Source: DATARH01 sp036008175 (lineage in GTDB: Bacteria; Pseudomonadota; Alphaproteobacteria; ATCC43930; CGMCC-115725). From it: a stretch of 64,000 nucleotides of DNA. Location: positions 35,761-99,760 of the forward strand of contig DASYOB010000148.1 of the NCBI GenBank assembly GCA_036008175.1, given 5' to 3'. Position numbers and translations under genes: made by a program. The notes under the pieces were generated by a model. The model ran no database searches. It worked only from the letters and a program-made list of their open reading frames with translations, and was not told the origin of the DNA. The stretch's first letter is position 1, and the number at the start of each line of letters is the position of its first letter. Of the stretch, positions 49,839-57,780 are shown piece by piece.

Positions 49839-50765
49839 ATGGCCTTATCCCGCTTTGTAGCCGGTGCGGCGCTAGGCGCTGTAGCGGCGGTACTGCTCCA
49901 TCCTGGCGATGCCGGCGCGCACGGCTTTGCCGGCGACAGGTTCTTTCCGGCGACGATCCTGACCGACGACCCCTTTGTCGCCGACGAGATGTCGCTGCCA
50001 ACACTCACCCGTCCTCCCACAGGCCCGGACGGCGCGCAGGAGATCGACCTCGATGTCGATATCTCGAAACGCATCACCCCGGACATCGACATAACGCTCG
50101 GCCAAGGCTGGAAATATCTGCAGCCGAAAGGTTCGCCGGCGGCAACCGGCCTCAGCGGCTTGCAAACCGGCGCGCAATACCAGCTCTTCGTAAATGCCCC
50201 GCACGAGGCGCTCGGCCTTCTCGGGCTCAATGTCACCTGGGCGCATACCGGGCGGGTCGCGGCGCTGGGCGCGCCTGATTTCACGACCCTGTCACCGACC
50301 TTCGATTTCGGCAAGGGCTTCGGCGACCTGCCGCAATCGCTTCCCTATCTGCGTCCGTTCGCGGTCACCGGCAATCTCAGCTTCGATTTTCCGACCAAGA
50401 CCGAGAGCGCCGGCACCCCCAACCCGAACAACTTCAATTACGGCTTCGCCTTCGAATACAGCCTTCCTTATTTGCAATGCTGCGTGAAGGACATTGGTCT
50501 GCGCCCACCCTTCAGCCAAATGATCCCGCTCGTCGAAGTCGCTTTTACGACGCCGGTCAACCGCATCACGCCGGGGGTCACGACGACGGGAACGATCCAG
50601 CCAGGGATCATCTGGAGCGGCTCTTATTACCAGATCGGCGCCGAGGCCATTCTGCCGGTCAATAAGCTGTCCGGGCATGGCGTCGGCGGGCTGGTCCAGT
50701 TCCACATCTATCTGGACGATCTGTTTCCGCACAGCATCGGCAAACCGATCTCGGAGTGGTTTTGA
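49839..50765 (+). CDS. Putative outer-membrane beta-barrel protein of the copper cluster
   Basis: 308-aa protein with a signal peptide (about 1-27, ending A-G-A). The mature part begins H-G-F, is rich in alternating polar/aromatic strands, and ends W-F; a C-terminal Phe is typical of outer-membrane proteins handled by BAM. No family was recognised. Two Cys (C-C near residue 209) stand out. The stop overlaps the start of copC by one base, so translation is coupled and a role with CopC/CopD is likely. The barrel call is inference. Confidence 0.5.
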   Translation: MALSRFVAGAALGAVAAVLLHPGDAGAHGFAGDRFFPATILTDDPFVADEMSLPTLTRPPTGPDGAQEIDLDVDISKRITPDIDITLGQGWKYLQPKGSPAATGLSGLQTGAQYQLFVNAPHEALGLLGLNVTWAHTGRVAALGAPDFTTLSPTFDFGKGFGDLPQSLPYLRPFAVTGNLSFDFPTKTESAGTPNPNNFNYGFAFEYSLPYLQCCVKDIGLRPPFSQMIPLVEVAFTTPVNRITPGVTTTGTIQPGIIWSGSYYQIGAEAILPVNKLSGHGVGGLVQFHIYLDDLFPHSIGKPISEWF

Positions 50766-51136
50766 TGCGCAAGATCATCATGGCGGCGCTTGCTGCATAC
50801 ATAGCGCTGATCGCCACCGTTGCGATGGCGCAGGCGCATGCCTTTCTCGATCACGCCAGCCCAGCCGTCGGCAGCGCGGTTCCGACCGCGCCGGCCGCGG
50901 TTACCCTATGGTTTACCCAGGACCTTGAACCGGCGTTCAGCAGCGTCACGGTAACCGATCAGGCGGGTCAGCGGGTCGATCTCGGAAATGTGCAGATACC
51001 ACAGGGCGCACCGGCCGAGCTTCAAGTCGGACTGCGGCCGCTGGCCGCAGGAACCTACACGGTCAGCTGGCATGTAGTGTCGGTCGATACCCACCCGACG
51101 CAGGGCACCTTCACCTTCCAGGTCGGCGGCGGGTAA
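50765..51136 (+). CDS. copC: Copper-resistance protein CopC domain
   Basis: 123-aa periplasmic protein. The signal peptide ends M-A-Q-A (residue 24), so the mature protein begins His25, the Cu(II) brace residue of CopC proteins. A-F-L-D-H-A-S-P-A-V-G-S and the C-terminal D108-T-H110 supply further ligands. CopC binds copper and passes it to CopD. There is no Met-rich Cu(I) loop, so it fits the Cu(II)-only class. It begins inside the stop of the upstream gene. Confidence 0.9.
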   Translation: MRKIIMAALAAYIALIATVAMAQAHAFLDHASPAVGSAVPTAPAAVTLWFTQDLEPAFSSVTVTDQAGQRVDLGNVQIPQGAPAELQVGLRPLAAGTYTVSWHVVSVDTHPTQGTFTFQVGGG

Positions 51137-51162
51137 GCGGCGGGCAGGGATAGGCTGATCTC

Positions 51163-53151
51163 GTGCAAGCGTTGCTGATCGCCGCCCGCGCGCTCCACTT
51201 CGCCGCGGCCATATCGCTAGCCGGCACATTGGGTTTTGCGTGCCTTATCGCCGAACCTGCCTTCCGCCGATCGGGAACGAATGATGCCAGCGTCGGCGAG
51301 CTGCGCCGCCGACTCGATTGGATTGCTTGGGCGAGCCTAGCCCTCGCACTGATCTCGGGCACAGCCTGGCTGGGCGCGGTAGCGTCGGAGATGAGCGGAA
51401 AACCGCTCGGCGCGGTGTTCTCGCAAGGCATCGCCACGACGGTGCTGACCCGCACGCGGTTCGGCGAGGATTGGCTCGTGCGGCTGACGCTCGCCGGGCT
51501 GCTTGCCGTGTGTCTCGTCGCACGGAATGTACCGCGCCCGCGAGCTTCGGCTGCGCTCGGCGCATTGGCGCTCGGACTCGCGGCAACCATGCTCGCGAGT
51601 CTCGCTTGGGCCGGGCACGGCGCGGCGACCCCCGGTGCGCCGGGCAATTTGCACATGGCGGGTGACGTAATGCATCTGCTCGCAGCCGGCTTTTGGCTCG
51701 GCACGCTGCCGCCGCTGGTACTGCTGCTGGCGGCGACACGCCGAGCAGCCGACGCGCGCTGGGTGGAGGTCGCACGCATCGCGACGCGGCGTTTCTCGCG
51801 ACTGGCGGTCGCTAGCGTCATCGTGTTGTTGGCTGGCGGGTTGATCAACACCTGGTTCCTTGCCGGCAGCATTCCCGCTTTGGTCGGGACCGACTACGGC
51901 CGGCTGCTGCTCGGCAAGATCGCCCTGTTCATTGCCATGCTGATGTTTGCATCGGTCAATCTGCTGCGACTCACGCCGCGGCTTGCCGGGGCCGTCGCGG
52001 TGCCGCGGACCGTCGCTCAATTGCAGCGCAACGCGCTCCTGGAGGTGGGTTTCGGAGTCGGCGTCCTCGCGATCGTCGGCGTTCTCGGCCGCCTGCCGCC
52101 GGGCCTGCATACGGAACCCGGATGGCCGTTTCCGCTCCGCCTGGATTTTGCCGCGCTGACGGCGGGATCGAGAATCCTGCTGGGGATCGCCTTCGTCCTG
52201 TTCTGCGCCTGCGCGATCGGCGCCGTGGCCGCCGCCGCGGCCGGAAAATACCGTAGCATCGCGGCGTTCGGCGCCGGGCTCGCGCTCGCCACGACGGTCG
52301 GCTGGGCTGCCTCATTTCCAGGCCTCGAGCGCGCCTATCCGACCAGCTTTTATGCTCCCGCTCGACCCTACGATGCGAGCTCGGTCGCCGCCGGCGCCGC
52401 GCTCTACGCCGACAACTGTGCGGCCTGCCACGGCGCCGAGGGCGAGGGCAACGGCCCCGCTGCCGCCGGCCTACCGATTCGCCCGTCGAATTTGACCGAA
52501 GCGCACCTCTTCGCGCACAGCCCGGGCGATCTGTTCTGGTGGGTGAGTCAGGGCCGCGGTCATGGCGCAATGCCGGGTTTCGCCGTGGTGATGACACCGG
52601 ACCAGCGCTGGGACGTGGTGAACTTTGTTCGTGCGCGAGCCGCCGGCGTCCTGGCCCGCGAGGTCGGCCCGGAGGTCACGGCCGCCGTAGCCTATCCAGT
52701 CCCCGATTTCGTGTTCGAAACCGGCGGCGCGCAGGAAACGCTCAGCGGAATGCTGCAAAAAGGACCGGTGCTGCTGATGTTGTTTGGGCGCCCCGCTCCG
52801 GACGCGCGTCTCCAGCAATTGGCGGGGGACCGGCCGCGCCTCGGCGCCGCTGGCCTGCAGATCGTCGCGATCGGGCTCGATCAGGCGACGGAAACCGCGT
52901 CGGAGGAGGCTGGCATGGCTCGCTTCGTCGCCCGCGTTTCGCCAGAGGTCAAATCGGCGCTGGCGCTGTTCCGAAGCCCCGCGGATGGGGGCGAGAGCGA
53001 GCTGCTGCTCGACCGCAACGGCAATGTCCGTGTCGGCTGGACGGCTGCCGGACAGGAGGGTCTCCCGGATGCCGCGACGTTGGTCAGCGATGCCGAGGCC
53101 GCCGCCGGCTTTGCCGTTGCCGCGCCGAGCCACGCCGGACATTCGCATTAA
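51163..53151 (+). CDS. CopD-cytochrome c-thioredoxin-fold fusion protein
   Basis: 662-aa multi-domain protein. Residues about 1-390 contain 9-10 membrane segments of CopD type (L-H-F-A-A-A-I-S-L-A-G, H-M-A-G-D-V-M-H-L-L-A-A-G-F-W-L-G). A class I cytochrome c domain follows, with heme motif C419-A-A-C-H423 and likely axial Met470 in G-A-M-P-G-F. From about 515 a thioredoxin-like fold ends in D-R-N-G-N-V-R-V-G-W, but the usual CxxC is absent. The tail S-H-A-G-H-S-H is His-rich. It would couple copper movement to redox chemistry (inference). GTG start at 51163. Confidence 0.82.
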   Translation: MQALLIAARALHFAAAISLAGTLGFACLIAEPAFRRSGTNDASVGELRRRLDWIAWASLALALISGTAWLGAVASEMSGKPLGAVFSQGIATTVLTRTRFGEDWLVRLTLAGLLAVCLVARNVPRPRASAALGALALGLAATMLASLAWAGHGAATPGAPGNLHMAGDVMHLLAAGFWLGTLPPLVLLLAATRRAADARWVEVARIATRRFSRLAVASVIVLLAGGLINTWFLAGSIPALVGTDYGRLLLGKIALFIAMLMFASVNLLRLTPRLAGAVAVPRTVAQLQRNALLEVGFGVGVLAIVGVLGRLPPGLHTEPGWPFPLRLDFAALTAGSRILLGIAFVLFCACAIGAVAAAAAGKYRSIAAFGAGLALATTVGWAASFPGLERAYPTSFYAPARPYDASSVAAGAALYADNCAACHGAEGEGNGPAAAGLPIRPSNLTEAHLFAHSPGDLFWWVSQGRGHGAMPGFAVVMTPDQRWDVVNFVRARAAGVLAREVGPEVTAAVAYPVPDFVFETGGAQETLSGMLQKGPVLLMLFGRPAPDARLQQLAGDRPRLGAAGLQIVAIGLDQATETASEEAGMARFVARVSPEVKSALALFRSPADGGESELLLDRNGNVRVGWTAAGQEGLPDAATLVSDAEAAAGFAVAAPSHAGHSH

Positions 53152-53366
53152 CCGAGATGCCGGATCGAGGGCGTCAACAGCATTGAATTGACTGGCGGCG
53201 TCTCGCGATGGATATTCGCAATGATTTCCTTGGCGTGTCAGATTTTCGTTTATGATGTCGAAGGCAGCCCCGCGGCGCGAACCTGATTGGCCCCGGATAA
53301 AGTTACCGGTCTGAGCGGGGCGATTGAGATGGCGGCGTCCTTCGCCTTGAGTCCATATACCACCAG

Positions 53367-53978
53367 ATGACCCATTACCTGCACCAAGGCGACATCCCGG
53401 AGGGTCTTCTCTTCGGCGACACGGTCGCGATCGATACCGAGGCGATGGGGCTAAACCCGCATCGCGACCGACTTTGCCTCGTCCAGCTTTCGGCCGGCGA
53501 CGGCAATGCGCATCTCGTCCAGTTCGCCGCGGCCGCCTACCACGCGCCGAATCTGAAAAGGCTGCTTGCCGATCCCGGAGTGCTGAAGCTGTTTCACTTC
53601 GGCCGCTTCGACATCGCCATGCTTTATCACTATCTCGGCGTTATGCCGGAGCCGGTTTACTGCACGAAAATCGCCTCGCGGCTCGCCCGCACGTTCACCG
53701 ACAAACACGGCCTGAGGGATTTGTGCAAAGATCTGCTCGGGGTGGAGCTAAAGAAGGAGCAGCAGAGTTCGGATTGGGGGGCAAGCGCGCTGACCGAAGA
53801 GCAGCTGCGCTATGCCGCCTCGGACGTGCTCCATCTGCACGCGCTGCGCGCGCGACTCGATGTGATGCTCGCGCGCGAGGGTCGCGGCGAGCTGGCGCGG
53901 ACCTGCTTCGATTTCCTACCGGCACGTGCTTTGCTTGATCTTGAGGGCTGGCCGGAGCAAGACATCTTCGCGCATTAG
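53367..53978 (+). CDS. rnd: Ribonuclease D family exonuclease
   Basis: 203-aa DEDDy 3'-5' exonuclease: D-T-E in A-I-D-T-E-A-M, D in F-G-R-F-D-I-A-M, Y-A-A-S-D-V in the third motif. The length equals one exonuclease domain; the HRDC domains of E. coli RNase D are absent, as in many alphaproteobacterial homologues. Predicted to trim tRNA and other RNA 3' ends. It lies just before kdsD. Confidence 0.9.
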   Translation: MTHYLHQGDIPEGLLFGDTVAIDTEAMGLNPHRDRLCLVQLSAGDGNAHLVQFAAAAYHAPNLKRLLADPGVLKLFHFGRFDIAMLYHYLGVMPEPVYCTKIASRLARTFTDKHGLRDLCKDLLGVELKKEQQSSDWGASALTEEQLRYAASDVLHLHALRARLDVMLAREGRGELARTCFDFLPARALLDLEGWPEQDIFAH

Positions 53979-54002
53979 CGCAGTCTCGCCGGGGGGCATG
54001 TT

Positions 54003-55034
54003 TTGGGGGATAACGAAATCGCCGTATCGCCAAGGAACGAGCTGGCGGATTTCAAGCATGAGCGGTCAGCAACCGGGCTTGCCCGCGACATCGCGGTGGC
54101 GCGCCGGGTCATCCATGCCGAAATCGAAGGGCTGGCGCAGCTGGCCCAGACACTCGATGCCGCCTTCGGCAGCGCGCTCGATTTGTGCGTGGCGGCGCGC
54201 GGGCGGCTGATCGTCACCGGGATCGGCAAGAGTGGCCATGTAGCGCGCAAGATCGCGGCGACGCTCGCATCGACCGGCGCGCCGGCGCAGTTCGTCCACC
54301 CGGCCGAGGCGAGCCACGGCGATCTTGGCATGATCGGCGTCGACGACGTGATCCTCGCCTTGTCGAATTCCGGTGAGAGCGAGGAGCTGACCGACATCAC
54401 CACCTATTCGCGACGGTTCAAGATCCCGCTGATTGCGGTTACCGGCGGGCGCAACTCGACCCTTGCGGAGGCAGCAGATGTGGTGCTGTGCGCGCCGCGC
54501 GCGGCCGAGGCGTGCCCAATGGGGCTGGCGCCGACAACCTCGACGACAATGATGATGGCGCTTGGCGACGCCCTCGCCATCGCGCTCTTGGAGCGGAAGG
54601 GGTTTTCGACCGAGGACTTCCAGGTGTTCCATCCCGGCGGCAGGCTAGGCCGGCGGCTGCTGCGGGTCGGCGACATAATGCATTCGGGCGACGCCGTGCC
54701 GCTCGTCGCGCCGGACGCGCCGATGTCGGAAGCGATCCTGGTCATGAGCGCGAAGAGCTTTGGTTGCGTGGGCGTGCGTGGGGCGGGCGGACGGCTGGTC
54801 GGCGTAATCACCGACGGCGATTTGCGCCGTCACATGGATGACGGGCTGCTGTCGCGCCGCGTCGACGCGATCATGCACTCAGGCCCGAAGACGACCACGC
54901 CCGGAGCCTTTGCGGCCGAGGCGCTCGGGCTGATGAACCAATTCTCGATCACCGCACTGTTCGTGGTCGATGACGACCAGCGTCCAACCGGCTTCCTGCA
55001 CCTACACGACTGTCTGCGCGCTGGCATCGCATGA
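54003..55034 (+). CDS. kdsD: D-arabinose 5-phosphate isomerase (KpsF/GutQ/KdsD family)
   Basis: 343-aa protein. The SIS domain (about 45-190) holds V-T-G-I-G-K-S-G-H-V-A-R-K-I and S-N-S-G-E-S-E-E-L. Two CBS domains follow (about 220-340). It converts ribulose-5-P to arabinose-5-P for KDO and thus lipid A-core synthesis. A TTG at 54003 is the best visible start, with GGGGG nearby but no strong spacing. Its stop overlaps the lptC ATG (ATGA). Confidence 0.93.
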   Translation: MGDNEIAVSPRNELADFKHERSATGLARDIAVARRVIHAEIEGLAQLAQTLDAAFGSALDLCVAARGRLIVTGIGKSGHVARKIAATLASTGAPAQFVHPAEASHGDLGMIGVDDVILALSNSGESEELTDITTYSRRFKIPLIAVTGGRNSTLAEAADVVLCAPRAAEACPMGLAPTTSTTMMMALGDALAIALLERKGFSTEDFQVFHPGGRLGRRLLRVGDIMHSGDAVPLVAPDAPMSEAILVMSAKSFGCVGVRGAGGRLVGVITDGDLRRHMDDGLLSRRVDAIMHSGPKTTTPGAFAAEALGLMNQFSITALFVVDDDQRPTGFLHLHDCLRAGIA

Positions 55035-55939
55035 GCCTCGTAGCCCCCCGGCCCGTACTCCAAGCGTCGCCGCAAGACCGCGGGCCTTCCGTTCCGGCTG
55101 TGGACTGGGAAGCCAATTGGACGGCAAACCTGTCGGAAAACCGGTACAGCCGCCGGGTTGCCCTGCTGAAGCGGCTGCTGCCGGCAATCGGCCTCGCTCT
55201 GTTGCTGCTGATTTCGATTTGGCCGCGGCTCGCCCCGCTCTGGGACCGCATGCGACTCGGCTTCGCCGCGATCGATCTGCGGGACGCGCGGGAATTGCGC
55301 ATGTTCAATCCGCGCTATCTCGGAACCGACCGCCTCAACCGCCCCTACACCGTGACCGCCGCCGTCGCGCACCAGATCCCGGACCGGCAGGATCTTATGT
55401 CGATGGAGGCGCCGCGCGCCGACATGAAGACCCATGGCGGCGCCGATGTGGTGATCACCGGCGCGACCGGCATCTATCAATCGCAGACGCAGCTCCTCGA
55501 CCTGTTCGGCGACGTGACCCTGGTGCACCAGGACGGTACCCGGTTCGTCACTGATACGGCGCGGCTCGACGTGGCCCACAACACCGCCCAGGGAGATGAC
55601 CCCGTCGAAGGTCACGGCCCATCAGGCAATGTGAAGGCCCAAGGCTTCCGGATCTTCGACAAGGGCGACACGATTCTGTTTACCGGCCGCTCCGACATGC
55701 TGCTCAGAGGTGCGAAGCCTGAGGCAAATGCCAGCGAGCCGACCACCTTGCCGCCCACAGTCGCGGCAACCGCAGCGCGGGTGGAAGCCGAGGGAAAACC
55801 AATGCTCGCCGCCGCGGCGCCGCACCCAGCAACGACGAAGCATGCAGCAGCTGGGCACAAGCCGGCGCCCAAAACCGAGGCGCACCGTGCGGTGAAGAAA
55901 GACACCGCCGCGAAAAAACCGGCCCGGAAGAAAGAGTGA
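55031..55939 (+). CDS. lptC: LPS export protein LptC with extended basic tail
   Basis: 302-aa LptC: one N-terminal transmembrane segment (L-L-P-A-I-G-L-A-L-L-L-L-I, about 50-70) and a periplasmic beta-jellyroll that links LptBFG to LptA. Usual LptC proteins are about 190-220 aa. After about residue 235 there is an Ala/Pro/Lys/His-rich tail (for example K-K-D-T-A-A-K-K-P-A-R-K-K-E), probably disordered. It overlaps kdsD by 4 bases and the lptA GTG by 4. Confidence 0.9.
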   Translation: MSLVAPRPVLQASPQDRGPSVPAVDWEANWTANLSENRYSRRVALLKRLLPAIGLALLLLISIWPRLAPLWDRMRLGFAAIDLRDARELRMFNPRYLGTDRLNRPYTVTAAVAHQIPDRQDLMSMEAPRADMKTHGGADVVITGATGIYQSQTQLLDLFGDVTLVHQDGTRFVTDTARLDVAHNTAQGDDPVEGHGPSGNVKAQGFRIFDKGDTILFTGRSDMLLRGAKPEANASEPTTLPPTVAATAARVEAEGKPMLAAAAPHPATTKHAAAGHKPAPKTEAHRAVKKDTAAKKPARKKE

Positions 55940-56952
55940 CGATGCCGCGGCACCGATCGGAGCGATTGCAGCGGGTCGAGGTGATGGCGTTCGGTCTAGC
56001 GCTGCTGCTGGGCGGGATACCGATCGGTCGGTCAGCGGCTCAGGTCCCGGGACAGGCCGATAATGGGCAGCCGGTCCAGATCCAGGCGGATTCAGGGATC
56101 GAGTGGCAGCAGGATCAGCATCTCTACATCGCCCGAGGCAATGCGGTCGCCACTCGGGGCGCGGGCGAGGTTCACGCCGATACGCTGATCGCCCATTACC
56201 GCGAAGCCAAGAACGGCAATACCGGCGGCAACTCCGAAATCTACCGCGTCGACGCCGAGGGCCATGTCACAATCAAGCGCGACGCGCAGACCGCGGTTGG
56301 CGACAATGCGGTCTACGATGTCGATCAGGGAATCCTGGTCGTTACCGGCAAGGGGCTGAAGCTGACCACCGCGACTGATACCGTAACCGCGCGCGACGCG
56401 CTCGAATGGTACGATCAAAAACAGATCGCGGTGGCCCGCGGCAATGCCGTGGCGATCCGCAACGGCAAGACTATCAAGGGCGATATCCTCACTAGTTATA
56501 TGGTCAAAACAGCGCCGCAGCAGGCAAAGCCCGGAGCGCCGGCAGGGCGGCCACCTTCAGCCCCACCCGGAAAACCGGCGGTGACCCCCGCGGCGGCCCC
56601 AGCCGGCGCAGCGACCGAAGAATCGAAGATCAGCCGGATCGACGCGCAGGGTCACGTCGTCGTGATGAACGCGACGGATACCGGGCATGGCGACTTCGGC
56701 GTCTACAACGCCGATAGCGGCATCGCGACGCTGATCGGCAATGTCGTGATCGTCCGCGCAAAGGACGTCATCAAAGGCCAATACGCGGTAATGGATCTCA
56801 ACAAGAATGTCAGCCGGATGCTGCCCGCATCGAGTACGCCCGGCAGCCCGCAACAGCGGGTCGAGGGGCTGTTCGTTCGGCAGGACCAGGGCGGCGCGGC
56901 AGGCGCAGAGAGCAAACCGGGCGCAACCGCAACCCCGGAGAAGAAACCGTAA
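55936..56952 (+). CDS. lptA: LPS periplasmic bridge protein LptA (OstA-like)
   Basis: 338-aa OstA-fold protein, versus about 180 aa in E. coli. The signal segment (about 20-36) ends S-A-A. V-Q-I-Q-A-D-S-G-I-E-W and V-V-T-G-K-G-L-K-L belong to the first OstA region. A Pro/Ala-rich linker (about 195-225) separates a second one containing I-D-A-Q-G-H-V-V-V. It forms the LPS bridge across the periplasm. GTG at 55936 overlaps lptC; ATG at 55942 is an alternative. The stop abuts the lptB ATG (TAATG). Confidence 0.9.
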   Translation: MTMPRHRSERLQRVEVMAFGLALLLGGIPIGRSAAQVPGQADNGQPVQIQADSGIEWQQDQHLYIARGNAVATRGAGEVHADTLIAHYREAKNGNTGGNSEIYRVDAEGHVTIKRDAQTAVGDNAVYDVDQGILVVTGKGLKLTTATDTVTARDALEWYDQKQIAVARGNAVAIRNGKTIKGDILTSYMVKTAPQQAKPGAPAGRPPSAPPGKPAVTPAAAPAGAATEESKISRIDAQGHVVVMNATDTGHGDFGVYNADSGIATLIGNVVIVRAKDVIKGQYAVMDLNKNVSRMLPASSTPGSPQQRVEGLFVRQDQGGAAGAESKPGATATPEKKP

Positions 56953-57755
56953 TGGGCGCGCCGATTTCGGGGGAAGCACCCGGCTATACCGGCCCGGCTT
57001 GGCTCGGCCAGGTTCCCCGCCTGGTCGCCGACAATCGCGGCTTGATCGGCCATGGCCTTGGCAAGAGCTTTAAGCGTCGTCCCGTGCTGCGGGACGTCAG
57101 CGTCTCGGTCCAACGCGGCGAGGTCGTGGGCCTGCTCGGCCCAAACGGCGCCGGCAAGACGACCTGCTTCTATATCATTACCGGCCTGATCGCGGCAGAT
57201 ACCGGCACCGTCGAACTCGATGGCCAGGACATTACCGACCTGCCGATGTATCGCCGCGCCCGGCTCGGCATCGGCTATCTGCCGCAGGAAGCCTCGATCT
57301 TCCGCGGCCTGACCGTCGAACAGAACCTCCGCGCGGTTCTCGAAGTCGCTGAACCCGAGCCCGAGGCGCGCGAAGCCACTCTCGACGCACTGCTGGCCGA
57401 GTTTTCAATCAGCCACTTGCGGCGCGCCTCGGCGATGGCGCTGTCGGGCGGCGAGCGGCGCCGCTGCGAGATCGCGCGCGCGCTTGCGACCGACCCGAAA
57501 TTCATCCTGCTCGACGAGCCACTGGCCGGCATCGACCCGATCGCGGTCGGCGATATCCGCGACCTTGTGGCGCACCTTAAGGACCGCGGCATCGGTGTCT
57601 TGATCACCGATCATAACGTGCGCGACACGCTGAAGATCGTCGATCGGGCCTACATCCTGCATGAAGGTCAGGTGCTGATGGAGGGCGCGCCGGACGACAT
57701 CGTCGCTGACGCGGATGTCCGGCGCGTTTACCTCGGCGAACGATTCAGCCTATAA
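56952..57755 (+). CDS. lptB: LPS export ABC transporter ATP-binding protein LptB
   Basis: 267-aa ATPase of LptB2FG. Walker A is G-P-N-G-A-G-K-T near residue 63, signature L-S-G-G-E-R-R-R near 163, Walker B I-L-L-D-E-P-L-A-G-I, and H-loop T-D-H-N-V-R-D-T. An N-terminal extension of about 25 residues precedes the domain. lptF and lptG are not in this window, as usual for alphaproteobacteria. Confidence 0.96.
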   Translation: MGAPISGEAPGYTGPAWLGQVPRLVADNRGLIGHGLGKSFKRRPVLRDVSVSVQRGEVVGLLGPNGAGKTTCFYIITGLIAADTGTVELDGQDITDLPMYRRARLGIGYLPQEASIFRGLTVEQNLRAVLEVAEPEPEAREATLDALLAEFSISHLRRASAMALSGGERRRCEIARALATDPKFILLDEPLAGIDPIAVGDIRDLVAHLKDRGIGVLITDHNVRDTLKIVDRAYILHEGQVLMEGAPDDIVADADVRRVYLGERFSL

Positions 57756-57780
57756 GCTGCTGCTCCAGACGGAGCATCTT

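Noticed and set aside
52720..53151. Functional thioredoxin or SCO protein domain
   Set aside because: The fold-like end is visible but the CxxC motif is absent, so redox activity of that domain is not claimed.
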